A DNA stretch of 64,000 bases from Paracraurococcus lichenis (GCF_030657435.1 NZ_JAUTWS010000005.1:186001-250000); one strand, 5' to 3'. Numbered from the stretch's first letter, positions 1 to 8,516 are shown. Program-made: numbers and translations. Notes: a model not told the origin generated them from the sequence alone.

Positions 1-1
1 C

Positions 2-358
2 TGGCCGCAGGACGGGCAGGTGATCTACGGCACCCGCTTCAAGGTCTGGTTCGGCACGCGCAATTTCGGCGTGGCGCCGGCCGGCGTCACCAAGGTGAAT
101 ACCGGCCACCACCACATCATCGTCGACGCGCCGCTGCCGCCCATGGACCGGCCGATCCCGAACGACCGCAACCACCTGCATTTCGGCCTGGGCCAGACCG
201 AGACCATGCTGGAACTGCCGCCCGGCACGCATACCCTGCAATTGCTGATGGGCGATGCGGACCATGTGCCGCACGACCCGCCCGTCATGTCGAAGCGCAT
301 CACCATCACGGTGCGGGCCGGCCGGCCGCAGACCGTCGCGGCGACGCAGGCGCAGTAG
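2..358 (+). CDS. DUF4399-family protein, 5' partial
   Basis: The frame is open from the window edge, so only the last 118 residues are present. The fragment carries the DUF4399 signature: FGVAPAG, then NTGHHHIIVD, then LPPMDRPIP, then HFGLGQTE, and a C-terminal LPPGTHTLQLLMGD followed by HVPHDPPV. Family members are small periplasmic or exported proteins of unknown biochemical role. The His-rich NTGHHH stretch is a family hallmark and could bind metal, but that is inference. It converges on the caspase-like gene; a GC-rich stem lies between them. The N-terminus, including any signal peptide, is missing. Confidence 0.8.
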   Translation, partial: WPQDGQVIYGTRFKVWFGTRNFGVAPAGVTKVNTGHHHIIVDAPLPPMDRPIPNDRNHLHFGLGQTETMLELPPGTHTLQLLMGDADHVPHDPPVMSKRITITVRAGRPQTVAATQAQ

Positions 359-374
359 CGCCGCCGCGCCGGAA

Positions 375-393
375 GCGCGGGCCCGGCCCGCGC
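375..393. terminator. GC-rich hairpin between convergent genes
   Basis: Perfect 9-bp inverted repeat GCGCGGGCC / GGCCCGCGC with a single central base. It sits between the stop codons of the DUF4399 gene (358) and the caspase-like gene (415). There is no T-run on either strand, so it may be a bidirectional stem used by a factor-dependent terminator rather than a classical intrinsic terminator. Confidence 0.35.
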
Positions 394-414
394 CGCCACC
401 TCACCGAGGCCCGC

Positions 415-3027
415 TCACTCCAGGTTGCGCGCCACGCGGAAGCCATTCGCCTGGTAGCGCACCGGCGCGTCGTAGAAATTGCGCGCCACGGGCAGGATCT
501 CCTCCCGCCCCGAGCGGAAGGAGCCGCCGCGCAGCACGCGCCGCATGCAGGCGCGGGAGTCGCGCGCGCTGCCATCGCTGGGCGCGCCCTGGTAGTTCGG
601 CACCCAGCAGTCCTGCACCCATTCGGCGACGCCGCCCAGCATGTCGTGCAGGCCGAAGGCATTGGGCTGGAAGGCATCCACCGTCATCGGCCCGCGCACA
701 TCCTGGGCGCCGCCGCAATCCGCGCAATTCGCCAGGCCGGTGCCGACCAGGTCGCCCCACCAGTAGCGCGTCGTCGTGCCGGCGCGGGCGGCATATTCCC
801 ATTCCGCCTCGCTCGGCAGGCGGTAGGGCTGGCCGGTCGCCTTCGACAGCCAGGCGACATACTGCTGCGCATCGTCCCAGCTCACATTGTGCAGCGGCGT
901 CGTGTCCTCGGCGATCGAGAGCCGCGGCAGCGGGCCGCAGCCGCCGGCTGCGGTGCAGGCCTTCCACTCCGCGACCGTCACCGGGAACTGGCCCATGGCG
1001 AAGCCGCGGATGGTGACGTGGCGCACCGGGCGCGCCGCGCTGTCGGAGGAGCCCTGGCCCATCATCAGCGTGCCGCCGGGCAGGCGCACCATCCAGGGGC
1101 AGGTGGCGCAGTCCTGGAAGTAGCGCTCGGAGGGGCCGGCCGGCCGCGGCACAGAGGGCATGGCGCGCGGCTCCGGCGCCGGCGGGCGCGGCGGCTGGGC
1201 GAGGGCAAGCTGCTCCTGCCCCGGCCGGGACTGCGCCGGGGCGGGCTGCGGCGCGGCGGCCGGGGGCGACGCGGTCGCGACCGGCGAGGCCGGCGCGGCC
1301 GCGACCGGCGAGGCCGGCGCGGCTGCGACCGGCGGGGCGGCGGGCGCCGGACGCGGCGCGGCCTGCGCCGCGGGGCCCGGCGCGGCATGGGCGGCGGGCG
1401 GCGCGGCGGCGGTCGCCCCCGCGGCCGGCCCGCGCAGCTCGGCCAGCCGGCGCTGCGCCGCGGCGATGTGCCGGCTGTTCGGGTAGAAGCGCAGGAAGGC
1501 GTCGATGTCCTCCGCCCGTCCGCTGCTGCGCAGCCGCTCCCACAGCGCGGTCTCGGCGAGCTGCGCGGCGGCCTCGGCCGCGTCCATCACCTCGACCTCC
1601 AGGCTGCTGTCGACGCGGGCGCCCTTGGCATCCTCCACGCTGTAGAGCAGCCGCCCGGCGCTGCCGGTGAAGCCCGGCTCCGGCACATAGACCAGCGCGG
1701 CCAGCTCCTCCGGCCGCAGCCGCTCGCCGCCGCGCAGCACCGTCCCGCCATTGCGGACGAGGCCGCGCGGCAGGCCGCGGATCGTCACCGTCATGGCGTC
1801 GCCGTCCGGGTCCTCCGGCCGGGCGATGTCGAGCCCGCCGGTATAGATGCGCAGCGTGCGCGCCGCCTCGACCAGTGGCGGGCGGTTGCTCGGCAGCACC
1901 GCGATGGCCAGGCTGCCCATCGCGCTGCCGCCGCGCCCGTCCTCGACCAGGATGTCGAGCGTGCCGACCGGTCCGGTGGCGGTGCCGTCCGGCTTGTAGG
2001 TGGCGGCGGCGAAGCGGTCGGCGGCATAGACCGCGCCGGGCGTGACCGGCCGTCCCTCCACCCGCACCTCGCCCGAGCGCGGCAGGCCGGTGATGCGGAC
2101 CGAGAGCGGGTCCTGGTCGGGATCCACCGGGCGCGGGATCGGCAGCGGCGTCGGCCCGGCGGTGTCGCGGACCTCGAGCGCCGGGATGGAGGCGAGCTGC
2201 GGCGGCCGGTTCGGCGGGCGGGGGTAGAAGTAGAAGGGCTCGGCGCCGAGGGAGCTGAAGATGAAGGGCTCCTGCCGGTTGCCGGTGGAGCGCAGCACGG
2301 TGTCGCGCACGCTGCGGAAGAAGAGGCTGAGCTCGAGGCCCGGGATCTGGAAATGCGCCAGCAGCGCGGCCGCGAAGGGGCTGTTGTCGCCGCTGCCGTC
2401 CTCGGCGATCTGGTCGGCCTTGGTCGCCAGCACCACCATGGTGTTGCGCGGCACGTTGTCGACGCGCGCGAGGCCGGGCGCGGCCGGGCCGCGGCCGGCG
2501 ATGGTCATGGAGCGCGACATGCGGTCGACGAAGGGGTTGTTGCGGCAGGCATCGAGCAGGACGATGCCGATCTTCCTCGCCTGCGAGGCCTCGCCGAGCA
2601 GCAGTTCCAGCGGCAGCGCCTCGTACAGCAGGTCGCGCTCGCGCTCGAGCCGCGCATCGGCGGGCAGCAGGTAGTTCTCCCGCCCCACCTGCACGCCATG
2701 GCCGGCATAGTAGACCACGGCAGCGTCGGCGCGCTGCGCCTTGATGCCGAACTCCCGCACCGCGCGGGTCAGCTTGCGGAAATCGGCGTCGTAGACCTCG
2801 TCCACCTCGAAATTGAGGCGGCGCAGCGCCTCCCCGATCGCGCGCGCGTCGTTCACGGGGTTGGCCAGGTTCGGCGCGCTCTGGTAGGTGCCGATGCCGA
2901 TGACCAGCGCCACCCGCTTCTCGGGCGGCGGTTGCGGCTGCGCCGGCCCTGCGGCCGGCGCGACCAGCACCAGGATCAGAAGGGCCCACCGCCATAGCGG
3001 CGGGCGACGGCGCGGCACAGCGGTCAT
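415..3027 (-). CDS. Caspase-like (C14) / formylglycine-generating-enzyme-like fusion protein
   Basis: 870 residues, predicted exported. An N-terminal hydrophobic segment (12-30) is followed by a caspase-fold domain (about 36-265) with the catalytic dyad visible: His110 in YYAGHG and Cys161 in LLDACRNNP. Two cadherin/Ig-like modules with DPDQD/DPDGD motifs follow (about 272-482), then a short helical region (485-530), a Pro/Ala-rich linker with short tandem repeats (531-640), and a C-terminal SUMF1/FGE-like domain (645-870) with YRLPSEAEWEYAARAG, GGVAEWVQD and RVLRGGSFRSG. The ATG overlaps the stop of the CsgG-like gene (ATGA, 3024-3027), so the two are translationally coupled. The likely role is processing or assembly of exported products of this locus. 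The substrate is unknown, and I saw no classical FGE copper-site Cys pair that I could verify. Confidence 0.85.
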   Translation of the reverse strand: MTAVPRRRPPLWRWALLILVLVAPAAGPAQPQPPPEKRVALVIGIGTYQSAPNLANPVNDARAIGEALRRLNFEVDEVYDADFRKLTRAVREFGIKAQRADAAVVYYAGHGVQVGRENYLLPADARLERERDLLYEALPLELLLGEASQARKIGIVLLDACRNNPFVDRMSRSMTIAGRGPAAPGLARVDNVPRNTMVVLATKADQIAEDGSGDNSPFAAALLAHFQIPGLELSLFFRSVRDTVLRSTGNRQEPFIFSSLGAEPFYFYPRPPNRPPQLASIPALEVRDTAGPTPLPIPRPVDPDQDPLSVRITGLPRSGEVRVEGRPVTPGAVYAADRFAAATYKPDGTATGPVGTLDILVEDGRGGSAMGSLAIAVLPSNRPPLVEAARTLRIYTGGLDIARPEDPDGDAMTVTIRGLPRGLVRNGGTVLRGGERLRPEELAALVYVPEPGFTGSAGRLLYSVEDAKGARVDSSLEVEVMDAAEAAAQLAETALWERLRSSGRAEDIDAFLRFYPNSRHIAAAQRRLAELRGPAAGATAAAPPAAHAAPGPAAQAAPRPAPAAPPVAAAPASPVAAAPASPVATASPPAAAPQPAPAQSRPGQEQLALAQPPRPPAPEPRAMPSVPRPAGPSERYFQDCATCPWMVRLPGGTLMMGQGSSDSAARPVRHVTIRGFAMGQFPVTVAEWKACTAAGGCGPLPRLSIAEDTTPLHNVSWDDAQQYVAWLSKATGQPYRLPSEAEWEYAARAGTTTRYWWGDLVGTGLANCADCGGAQDVRGPMTVDAFQPNAFGLHDMLGGVAEWVQDCWVPNYQGAPSDGSARDSRACMRRVLRGGSFRSGREEILPVARNFYDAPVRYQANGFRVARNLE
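1277..1336. repeat. 24-bp tandem repeat inside the caspase/FGE linker
   Basis: Two nearly perfect 24-bp units at 1277-1300 and 1301-1324, plus a partial third, encode repeats of PVAAAPAS in the linker of the caspase/FGE fusion. The repeat length is a multiple of three, so copy-number change would alter linker length without a frameshift. Confidence 0.7.
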
Positions 3028-4520
3028 CGCGTCACCTCGATCGGCAGCCTGGCATCCTCGACACGCACGCCCGCGATGCCGCGGAAGCGCGAGGCGATCT
3101 CGTCCAGCGACTGCACCGGCAGCGGTTCCAGGTCCTGGCGCTTCAGCGCATCGGGCAGCAGCAGCCCGACCTCCCGGTCGGCGGCGAGGCAAGCCACCTG
3201 CTCGTGTCCCGGGCGGTCGAAGCGGATAGCGAAGGCGCCGCTCTCCGGCGGCATCGCGACCGTCCGCCCCGCCGGCACCAGCGGGTCCGGCTGGAAGCGG
3301 TTCGGATAGATGCGGGAGATCTCGCCGCCGCCATCCTGGTAGTAGCAATAGACATAGGCATCCGCGACGGGCCGCGCCTGCACCACCATCGCGTCGCCGA
3401 TGCGGAAGCGCGGCTGCGGCCCGCGCGCGGTGGTGAGCGCGAGGCGCGGCGCCGCGGTCGTCGCCGCCACCGCGACCGGCTCCGCCACCGGCACCGCCGC
3501 GACGGCGGGGCGGGTGCCGCGGGCACGGTCGGGATCAGTGGCGAGCAGGCGGTAGTAGAGCTCGAAATCCACCCGCCCGCTCGGCACAAGATCGTGCTCC
3601 GCCTGGTAGCGCGCGACCGCGGGCCCGATCTCGCCGCCGGGCGAGGAGAGGTAGCCGGTGCGGATCAGCGCCGTCTCGGTGAAGCGCCGGCGCTCCTCCG
3701 TCCCCATCAGGTCGAACCACTGCCGCGCCTCGGTGCGGAAGGCGGGGTTGGTCGGCTCGATCGAGAGGCATTCCCAATACGGCACGCGGGCGAGCTTGCC
3801 GAGCACCTCGATGGTCGAGAGGTCGACAAGGTTGCGGACCGCCTGGGCGAAGCCCTCCGACTTGTCGAGGGAGACGCTGAAGGAGAGGCCGGCCTTGCCG
3901 ATCAGCCCGCCGACATCGGCGCCCTTGCCGGTGCGGACGACGGCAATGGAGTTGCTGGCGGAGATGCCGGGCAGGATCTGCCGCGTCGTCAGCTTGGCCA
4001 CGTTGAGGTCCATGGAGACCACCGAGACGACCTGGTCGCTGGAGACGCCGATATCGACCTTCGCCAGCGACAGGCCGGCGCTCTGCGAGGAGGCCAGGAC
4101 GTTGCTGTCGAGCTGGGTGATGGCGCCGCGGATGTAGTAGCTGGGCGCGACGAAATCCTGCCGCAGGCCGACCAGCTCCGAGAGGATCTGCACGTCGAGC
4201 TGGGTGATGTCGTAGTCGACGAAGCGGAAGGCGCCGCTCTTGGCCGACATCCGGGAGACGGCGCTGATGAACATCTCCTTAGTGCCGGTGGCGATCAGCC
4301 CGGTGGCGTCGGGGATGCCGGCCGTGGTGATGTAGATGTCCTGCTTGCCGTTGGCGGCCAGCAGGTCGTCCATGCAGCGCAGCGCCTCGGAGAAATTGCC
4401 GATGTTGCGCACCGCGGCGGTGCGCGTCTGCTGCGCGTCGAAGCTCGTCTCCGGCCGCGGATGACAGGCGCCGAGCAGCAGCAGCGCCGCGGTCGCACAT
4501 CCCGTCAGTTTCCGCCGCAT
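3024..4520 (-). CDS. CsgG-like lipoprotein with PG-binding-like and DUF4384-like domains
   Basis: 498 residues. The start at 4520 is chosen because GGAGG lies about 10 nt upstream; an in-frame ATG at 4544 is an alternative. A lipobox LLLLGAC gives lipidation at Cys19. Residues about 30-260 resemble CsgG, the outer-membrane secretion channel for curli subunits. Residues about 270-330 (IRTGYLSSPGGEIGP, then RYQAEHDLVPSGRVD) look like a PG_binding_1 fold, and about 370-440 (FRIGDAMVVQA, ISRIYPNRFQPD) resemble DUF4384. It heads an operon with the caspase/FGE fusion (ATGA overlap) and is divergent from the curlin-like repeat gene at 4863. The neighbourhood strongly suggests it exports those repeat proteins. 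The domain fusion is larger than E. coli CsgG (about 277 residues). Confidence 0.75.
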   Translation of the reverse strand: MRRKLTGCATAALLLLGACHPRPETSFDAQQTRTAAVRNIGNFSEALRCMDDLLAANGKQDIYITTAGIPDATGLIATGTKEMFISAVSRMSAKSGAFRFVDYDITQLDVQILSELVGLRQDFVAPSYYIRGAITQLDSNVLASSQSAGLSLAKVDIGVSSDQVVSVVSMDLNVAKLTTRQILPGISASNSIAVVRTGKGADVGGLIGKAGLSFSVSLDKSEGFAQAVRNLVDLSTIEVLGKLARVPYWECLSIEPTNPAFRTEARQWFDLMGTEERRRFTETALIRTGYLSSPGGEIGPAVARYQAEHDLVPSGRVDFELYYRLLATDPDRARGTRPAVAAVPVAEPVAVAATTAAPRLALTTARGPQPRFRIGDAMVVQARPVADAYVYCYYQDGGGEISRIYPNRFQPDPLVPAGRTVAMPPESGAFAIRFDRPGHEQVACLAADREVGLLLPDALKRQDLEPLPVQSLDEIASRFRGIAGVRVEDARLPIEVTR

Positions 4521-4745
4521 GAACCAGCCTTTCCTCCGCGTCATCGTCCGCTCCCTTGCGCCCGGAGCGGCACCACGCCGCGTCGCTTCCCGAACCGATA
4601 CCAGAAAGGCCACGATGCTGAATGGCGCGCTGTGCCCTGCGTCGCAGGACCGACGCAAATCTGGGTGAAGCCGCTTCGGTGCGCGAAAGGCGAAATTACG
4701 GCGGCGATCTTGCCGGATACGCGAAACGACGAAAGTCGGGCCGGA
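4521..4745. other. Upstream intergenic region with GCGAAA direct repeats
   Basis: No gene seen. The region separates the divergent CsgG-like gene and the first amyloid-like gene. It holds two similar 13-14 bp tracts, GCGAAAGGCGAAA at 4683-4695 and GCGAAACGACGAAA at 4721-4734, whose starts are 38 bp apart. They could be operator half-sites. They are absent upstream of the second gene copy, whose homology starts only at 11167. Confidence 0.3.
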
Positions 4746-4788
4746 TGTGGCGCGCTTCACAGGCCCCGGCGCCGTGGCTGGGTAGGTT
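4746..4788 (+). promoter_or_regulatory. CRP-type box and -10 for amyloid-like gene copy 1
   Basis: TGTGG-CGCGCT-TCACA at 4746-4761 matches the E. coli CRP consensus TGTGA-N6-TCACA with one mismatch. A TAGGTT hexamer at 4783-4788 is a reasonable -10. A start near 4795 would put the box centre close to -41.5, the class II activator position. The same block is repeated at 11167. Promoter assignment is inferred. Confidence 0.55.
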
Positions 4789-4862
4789 GCCTGTGTCGAT
4801 GACGACCACCGCGGCGAGACAGAGGCCCGGTGCCAACCCAGAGAGAGACAAGGACCCAGGCC

Positions 4863-5480
4863 ATGCGCAAGATGATCCTCCCCGCCGCCCTCGCCCTGCT
4901 GGCCGGTGCGGCCGCCCTGCCCTCCCTCGCCTCGGCCCAGCCGCTCGAGCGCGGCGGCGTCTCGATCACCCGCGGCGGCGGCAACGTGAACGAGGCGCTC
5001 GGCAAGAACAGCTTCGCCGGCCAGTCGAACACCACCATCGGGGCGCGGGCCAGCGGCTTCGGCGCGCGCAGCGAGACGCTCGGCGGGCACAACTTCAACA
5101 CCGCCTACGGCAAGAACAGCACCGCGCTGCAGGACACGACGACGGTCGGCGGCATCGCCCGCGGCCGCTTCGCCAACAGCCAGACCTTCGGCGGCGGCAA
5201 CCTGAACGCGGCCTATGGCAAGAACAGCTTCGCCGGCCAGTCCGTCACCACCATCGGCGGCCAGGCGCTCGGCCGCGGCGCCTCCTCGCAGACCTTCGGC
5301 GGGCTGAACCAGAACTTCGCCACCGGCCGCGACAGCACCGCCCAGCAGCAGGTCCTCACCCTCGGCGGCACCGCCGGCAAGCACAGCCGCGACCAGGTCT
5401 TCGGCGGCAAGAACCTCAATGCCGCCACCGGCAAGGGCGCCTTCGCCGACCAGTCCGTCGTCACCATCGGCGCGCAGTAA
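4863..5480 (+). CDS. Secreted curlin-like repeat protein, copy 1
   Basis: 205 residues with a clear signal peptide (1-25, cleavage after ASLASA-like LASA). The mature part consists of five units about 36 residues apart, at roughly 38, 74, 110, 147 and 181, with consensus GGxNxNxAxGKxSxAxQ ending TIGG. Regularly spaced Asn, Ala, Gly and Gln resemble curlin repeats (S-x5-QxGxxNxA-x3-Q), so a beta-solenoid functional amyloid is the best guess. ATG 4863 is preferred: AAGGA lies 8 nt upstream and the signal peptide starts there. It is divergent from the CsgG-like gene and is paired with the copy at 11284, differing at mature residues QP/GE and A/S. Homology to a named family was not established. 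Confidence 0.85.
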   Translation: MRKMILPAALALLAGAAALPSLASAQPLERGGVSITRGGGNVNEALGKNSFAGQSNTTIGARASGFGARSETLGGHNFNTAYGKNSTALQDTTTVGGIARGRFANSQTFGGGNLNAAYGKNSFAGQSVTTIGGQALGRGASSQTFGGLNQNFATGRDSTAQQQVLTLGGTAGKHSRDQVFGGKNLNAATGKGAFADQSVVTIGAQ

Positions 5481-5492
5481 GGACGGGACGGG

Positions 5493-5527
5493 AGCGATCG
5501 CCCGTAGGTTGCACAGAGGCGATCGCT
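5493..5527 (+). terminator. Stem-loop after amyloid-like gene copy 1
   Basis: AGCGATCGCC / GGCGATCGCT, a perfect 10-bp inverted repeat with a 15-nt loop, starts 13 nt after the stop codon. It lacks a T-run. It may end the transcript or act as an operator upstream of the crp-type gene at 5610. This stem is not part of the duplicated block. Confidence 0.45.
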
Positions 5528-5609
5528 TCCTCCACTCCCGACCGCGCGACTTGTTTCATGCCGGCGCGCCGCTCAATCTCGCGCCCGGCATGAAGGCGAG
5601 GAGGCGAGA

Positions 5610-6314
5610 ATGGCGCTGGCCGAGCAGCACCGGGAAGCGGTCCTCGCGGGCCACCCCCTCCTGCGGCACCTGCAGCGCGACGACCTGAAGCGCCTGGCCG
5701 CGACGGCGCGCCTGACGCGCCATCCGCGCAATGCGGTGATCTTCCAGAAGGGCGACCCGGGCAGCAGCATGATGGCCGTCATCCGCGGCCGGGTGAAGAT
5801 CTGCACCGTCTCCCCCGAAGGCCGCGAGGTGCTGCTGAACATCATCGACCATGGCGGCGTCTTCGGCGAGATCGCGATCCTCGACGGACGCCCGCGCACC
5901 GCCGATGCGGTGGCGCTGGAGGAGACCGACCTCCTCGTGCTCGAGCGCAACCAGTTCCTCCCCTTCCTCGCCGGCAATCCGGAGGCGCTGTCGCGCCTGC
6001 TCGCCGCGCTCTGCCAGAAGCTGCGCCAGACCAGCGCGCATCTGGAGGACGCGCTGCTGCGCGAGGCGCCCTCGCGCCTGGCGAGCGGCCTGCTGCGCCT
6101 GGCCGACACCTTCGGCCGGCCGGGGCCGGAGGGGCTGAAGCTCAACATCAAGCTGTCGCAGCAGCAGATCGGCAACCTGATCGGCGCCTCGCGCGAGAGC
6201 GTGAACAAGGCGCTGAACGACTGGGCGCGCGCCGGGCACCTCGTGCTGGAGGGCGGCTACATCATCATCCGCAACCGCGCGATGCTCGAGGAGATCGCCG
6301 CGGCGGAGGCGTAG
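5610..6314 (+). CDS. CRP-type cAMP-responsive transcription factor
   Basis: 234 residues, the usual CRP/FNR length. Residues 20-120 form the cyclic-nucleotide domain; the phosphate-binding cassette reads GE(86-87)IAILDGRPRTA with Arg96-Thr97. The C-helix carries Thr141-Ser142, matching the adenine-contacting Thr127-Ser128 of E. coli CRP. The helix-turn-helix spans about 183-203, with recognition helix ASRESVNK keeping the Arg-Glu pair that reads TGTGA. There is no N-terminal Cys cluster, so it is not an FNR-type oxygen sensor. GGCGAGGAGG precedes the ATG. CRP-like boxes at 4746, 9667, 11167 and 12853 flank it, and an adenylate cyclase gene converges on it. Regulation of the amyloid genes is inferred. 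Confidence 0.85.
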   Translation: MALAEQHREAVLAGHPLLRHLQRDDLKRLAATARLTRHPRNAVIFQKGDPGSSMMAVIRGRVKICTVSPEGREVLLNIIDHGGVFGEIAILDGRPRTADAVALEETDLLVLERNQFLPFLAGNPEALSRLLAALCQKLRQTSAHLEDALLREAPSRLASGLLRLADTFGRPGPEGLKLNIKLSQQQIGNLIGASRESVNKALNDWARAGHLVLEGGYIIIRNRAMLEEIAAAEA

Positions 6315-6380
6315 CTCCCCTCGCATCGGAGGTGCAGCGCGGCAGCGGAGGTGCAGCGCGGCAGCGGAGGCGCCCACAGG

Positions 6381-6539
6381 CGCCTTCGACGCTGTCGAAG
6401 GCGACCAATGCGGGACGCCATGGGGCCGTTGGCGAGTCAAGGGTCCGGCGTAGCCGGACCGCGCGGAGCGCGGCTTCGCCATTGACTCGCCAACGGCCCC
6501 ATGGCCTGGGCTGGAAGTGCGCTCGACGGGGTCGAGCGC
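6381..6539. repeat. Cluster of palindromes between crp-type gene and adenylate cyclase
   Basis: Several perfect inverted repeats sit in this convergent intergenic region. CGCCTTCGAC / GTCGAAGGCG lies at 6381-6403. A 23-bp arm pair lies at 6418-6440 and 6482-6504, enclosing GGTCCGGC / GCCGGACC at 6442-6460. GCGCTCGAC / GTCGAGCGC lies at 6519-6539. Just before it, a 19-bp unit starting GGAGGTGCAG is tandemly doubled (about 6329-6366). It could be a bidirectional terminator array or a REP-like element. No T-runs are present and no ORF is credible here. Confidence 0.7.
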
Positions 6540-6569
6540 TCATGGCGCGCCCTCTGCAACACGCATTGC

Positions 6570-8390
6570 CTACTCCGCCGCGTCCGGGATCTCGCGCAGC
6601 GCCCGGCTGTCGATCCGCCAGGCCGCCATGCGCGCCTGCCGGTTGCGCAGCGCGAACTCGCCGATCCGCCGGCCGGGCAGCGCGCCCTCCAGCAGCCGCC
6701 AGCTCACCTCGCTGATGATGATCGTGCAGCGCCCCACGGCCTCGCCGCCATGCTGCTTGCCGAGCTGCTCCAGCCGCGCGCCGACATTCGCCGTGTCGCC
6801 CAGCAGGCAGAAATCCATCCGCTCGCCATGGCCGAGGCTGCCCACCACCAGCGGCCCGGTATGGATGCCGACGCGGAACCCCGCCTCCGGCAGCCCCTCC
6901 GCCCGCCAGGCGGCGTTCAGCCCGTCCATCGCCGCCTCCATCGCCCGCGCGCAATGCGCCGCCGCCCGCGCATCCGCGGCGATCCCCGCCGCGTCGCGCC
7001 GCGGCACCGGCACGCCGAAGGCCACCAGCATGCCGTCGCCGACGAAGCGCAGCACCGCCCCGCCATGCGCCGAGACCACCGCCACCATGGTGTCCATGTA
7101 GCGGTCCAGCCAGGCCACCAGCGGCTCCGGCGGCAGCGCCTCGCAGATGGAGGTGAAGCGGGCGATGTCGGAGAAGAGCACCGTCGCCGTCAGCTCCTGC
7201 GGCTTCGGCCGCCCGCCGGCCATGAAGAGCGCGCGGTCGCGCAGCAGCGCCTCGGCGACCGGCGCGCTCATGAAGCGGGCGAAGAGGCTCCGCAGCACCG
7301 CCCGGTCGCGCCGCTCCGCAGCCCCCACCCGGGCACGCGCCGCGCCGCCGGCCAGCAGCGCGGCGAGCATGGGCGCGACCAGCGGCCAGCCGCCCTGCCC
7401 CGCCGCCGTCAGCAGCAGCACCGCCGCCAGCCAGCCGGAGAGCACGAGGCCCGCTGCCAGCGCCAGCCATCGCCCCGCCAGGAAGAGCCCCGCCAGCAGG
7501 CCGAGCAGCCCGAGGCCGGCCGCCGCCAGCACCTCCTGCCGCGGCGTCACGCCGGCGCCGGTGCGGCCGTCCAGGATCTGCGCCAGCGCCTGGGCGTGGA
7601 ACTCCACGCCGAAGCTCGGCGCGGTGAAGACCGAGGCCGGGCTGCGATGCTCGTCCGTCCCCGGCAGCAGCGTGCCGATCAGCGCGATGCGCCCCGCCAG
7701 CCAATCGTCCGGCAGCAGCGGCAGGGCCTCCGCCGGGTAGACCGGCGCGACGGTCCCGGCGGCGCTGCGCTGCCAGTCCAGCGCGAAGGGCGCCTCCGGC
7801 ACCGGCGCGCCCACCGCCCGTGCCAGCGCCGCCGGGAAGCTCGGCGCGCCGGTCGCGGGGTGGCGCGGCAGGTGCAGGCGCACCAGCCCGTCGAAGCGGT
7901 CGCGCGCCAGGTTGGCGGTGCCGGTCGGCGCTCCGGCCGTAAAGCCCGCCAGCACCGCCGCGCGCTCCGGCGGCAGCGGCGTCTCGGGCCCGAGGGCGAT
8001 GACCACCACCGGCACCGCCTGCCGCGCGATCGCCGCGCGCAGCGCCGCGTCCTTCGCCGCCTCCGTCTCCCGGTCCAGCAGGATGTCGAGGCCGATGGCG
8101 GCAACCCCCGCCGCCGCCAGCCGGTCGATCGCGGCGGCGAGGAAGCCGCGATCGACCGGGGAGCGGTAGGGGAATTGCCCGAGCGTCTCCTCGGTGATGC
8201 CGATGACGGCGATGCGCGGATGCGGCGGCCGCACCGGCGCCAGCCAGCGCCAGGCGGCGCCCTGGAACAGCCGCTCCGCCGCCGCCAGCGGGGAGGGCGG
8301 GGTGGCGAGCAGCAGGGCGAGCCCGGTCGCGGCGCCGAGCAGCAGCGCAGCGCCGGCCAGCATCCTCCAGCGGGGCCGGGCCATCGGCAT
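6570..8390 (-). CDS. CHASE2-domain class III adenylate cyclase
   Basis: 606 residues from the ATG at 8390; a GTG at 8453 would add 21 residues. One N-terminal membrane segment is followed by a periplasmic CHASE2 sensor (about 35-290), three closely spaced membrane helices (about 300-385) and a cytoplasmic class III cyclase domain (about 425-560). Metal-binding Asp residues are in LFSDIARFT and FVGDGMLVAFG. LLGDTANVGARLE holds the adenine-specifying Asp and the transition-state Asn and Arg. It should convert ATP to cAMP in response to an unknown envelope signal. It lies downstream of ompA and a small exported gene on the same strand, and next to two cNMP-binding effectors (5610 and 9701), so it plausibly supplies their ligand. 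Confidence 0.85.
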   Translation of the reverse strand: MPMARPRWRMLAGAALLLGAATGLALLLATPPSPLAAAERLFQGAAWRWLAPVRPPHPRIAVIGITEETLGQFPYRSPVDRGFLAAAIDRLAAAGVAAIGLDILLDRETEAAKDAALRAAIARQAVPVVVIALGPETPLPPERAAVLAGFTAGAPTGTANLARDRFDGLVRLHLPRHPATGAPSFPAALARAVGAPVPEAPFALDWQRSAAGTVAPVYPAEALPLLPDDWLAGRIALIGTLLPGTDEHRSPASVFTAPSFGVEFHAQALAQILDGRTGAGVTPRQEVLAAAGLGLLGLLAGLFLAGRWLALAAGLVLSGWLAAVLLLTAAGQGGWPLVAPMLAALLAGGAARARVGAAERRDRAVLRSLFARFMSAPVAEALLRDRALFMAGGRPKPQELTATVLFSDIARFTSICEALPPEPLVAWLDRYMDTMVAVVSAHGGAVLRFVGDGMLVAFGVPVPRRDAAGIAADARAAAHCARAMEAAMDGLNAAWRAEGLPEAGFRVGIHTGPLVVGSLGHGERMDFCLLGDTANVGARLEQLGKQHGGEAVGRCTIIISEVSWRLLEGALPGRRIGEFALRNRQARMAAWRIDSRALREIPDAAE

Positions 8391-8516
8391 CAGGTCCACG
8401 GTGCGATAGTCTCGGGTCCGGCCGGGATGGCCGGCAATGGCGCGGCCGGTCACGCCCTCCGGAGCAGGGCCGTCATGGCCCGGGGACGCGGGAGGCCGGC
8501 CCGCCTGGGGCCGGCC

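Larger units (their letters stand above)
4746..5481 (+). repeat. 736-bp direct repeat, copy A
   Basis: Spans the CRP-type box, promoter, ribosome binding site and full coding sequence of the first amyloid-like gene. It is repeated at 11167-11902 with only about ten mismatches by eye, offset 6421 bp. Six of the differences cluster just after the signal peptide. Sequences outside the block are unrelated, so the boundaries are sharp. Confidence 0.95.

Noticed and set aside
646..2997. Long plus-strand open frame opposite the caspase/FGE gene
   Set aside because: Arg/Gly/Ala-rich shadow typical of 70% G+C DNA; the minus-strand frame has recognisable domains.
5610..6314. Reading the CRP/FNR gene as an FNR oxygen sensor
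   Set aside because: No N-terminal Cys cluster; the Thr-Ser of the C-helix and the recognition helix fit cAMP-CRP.
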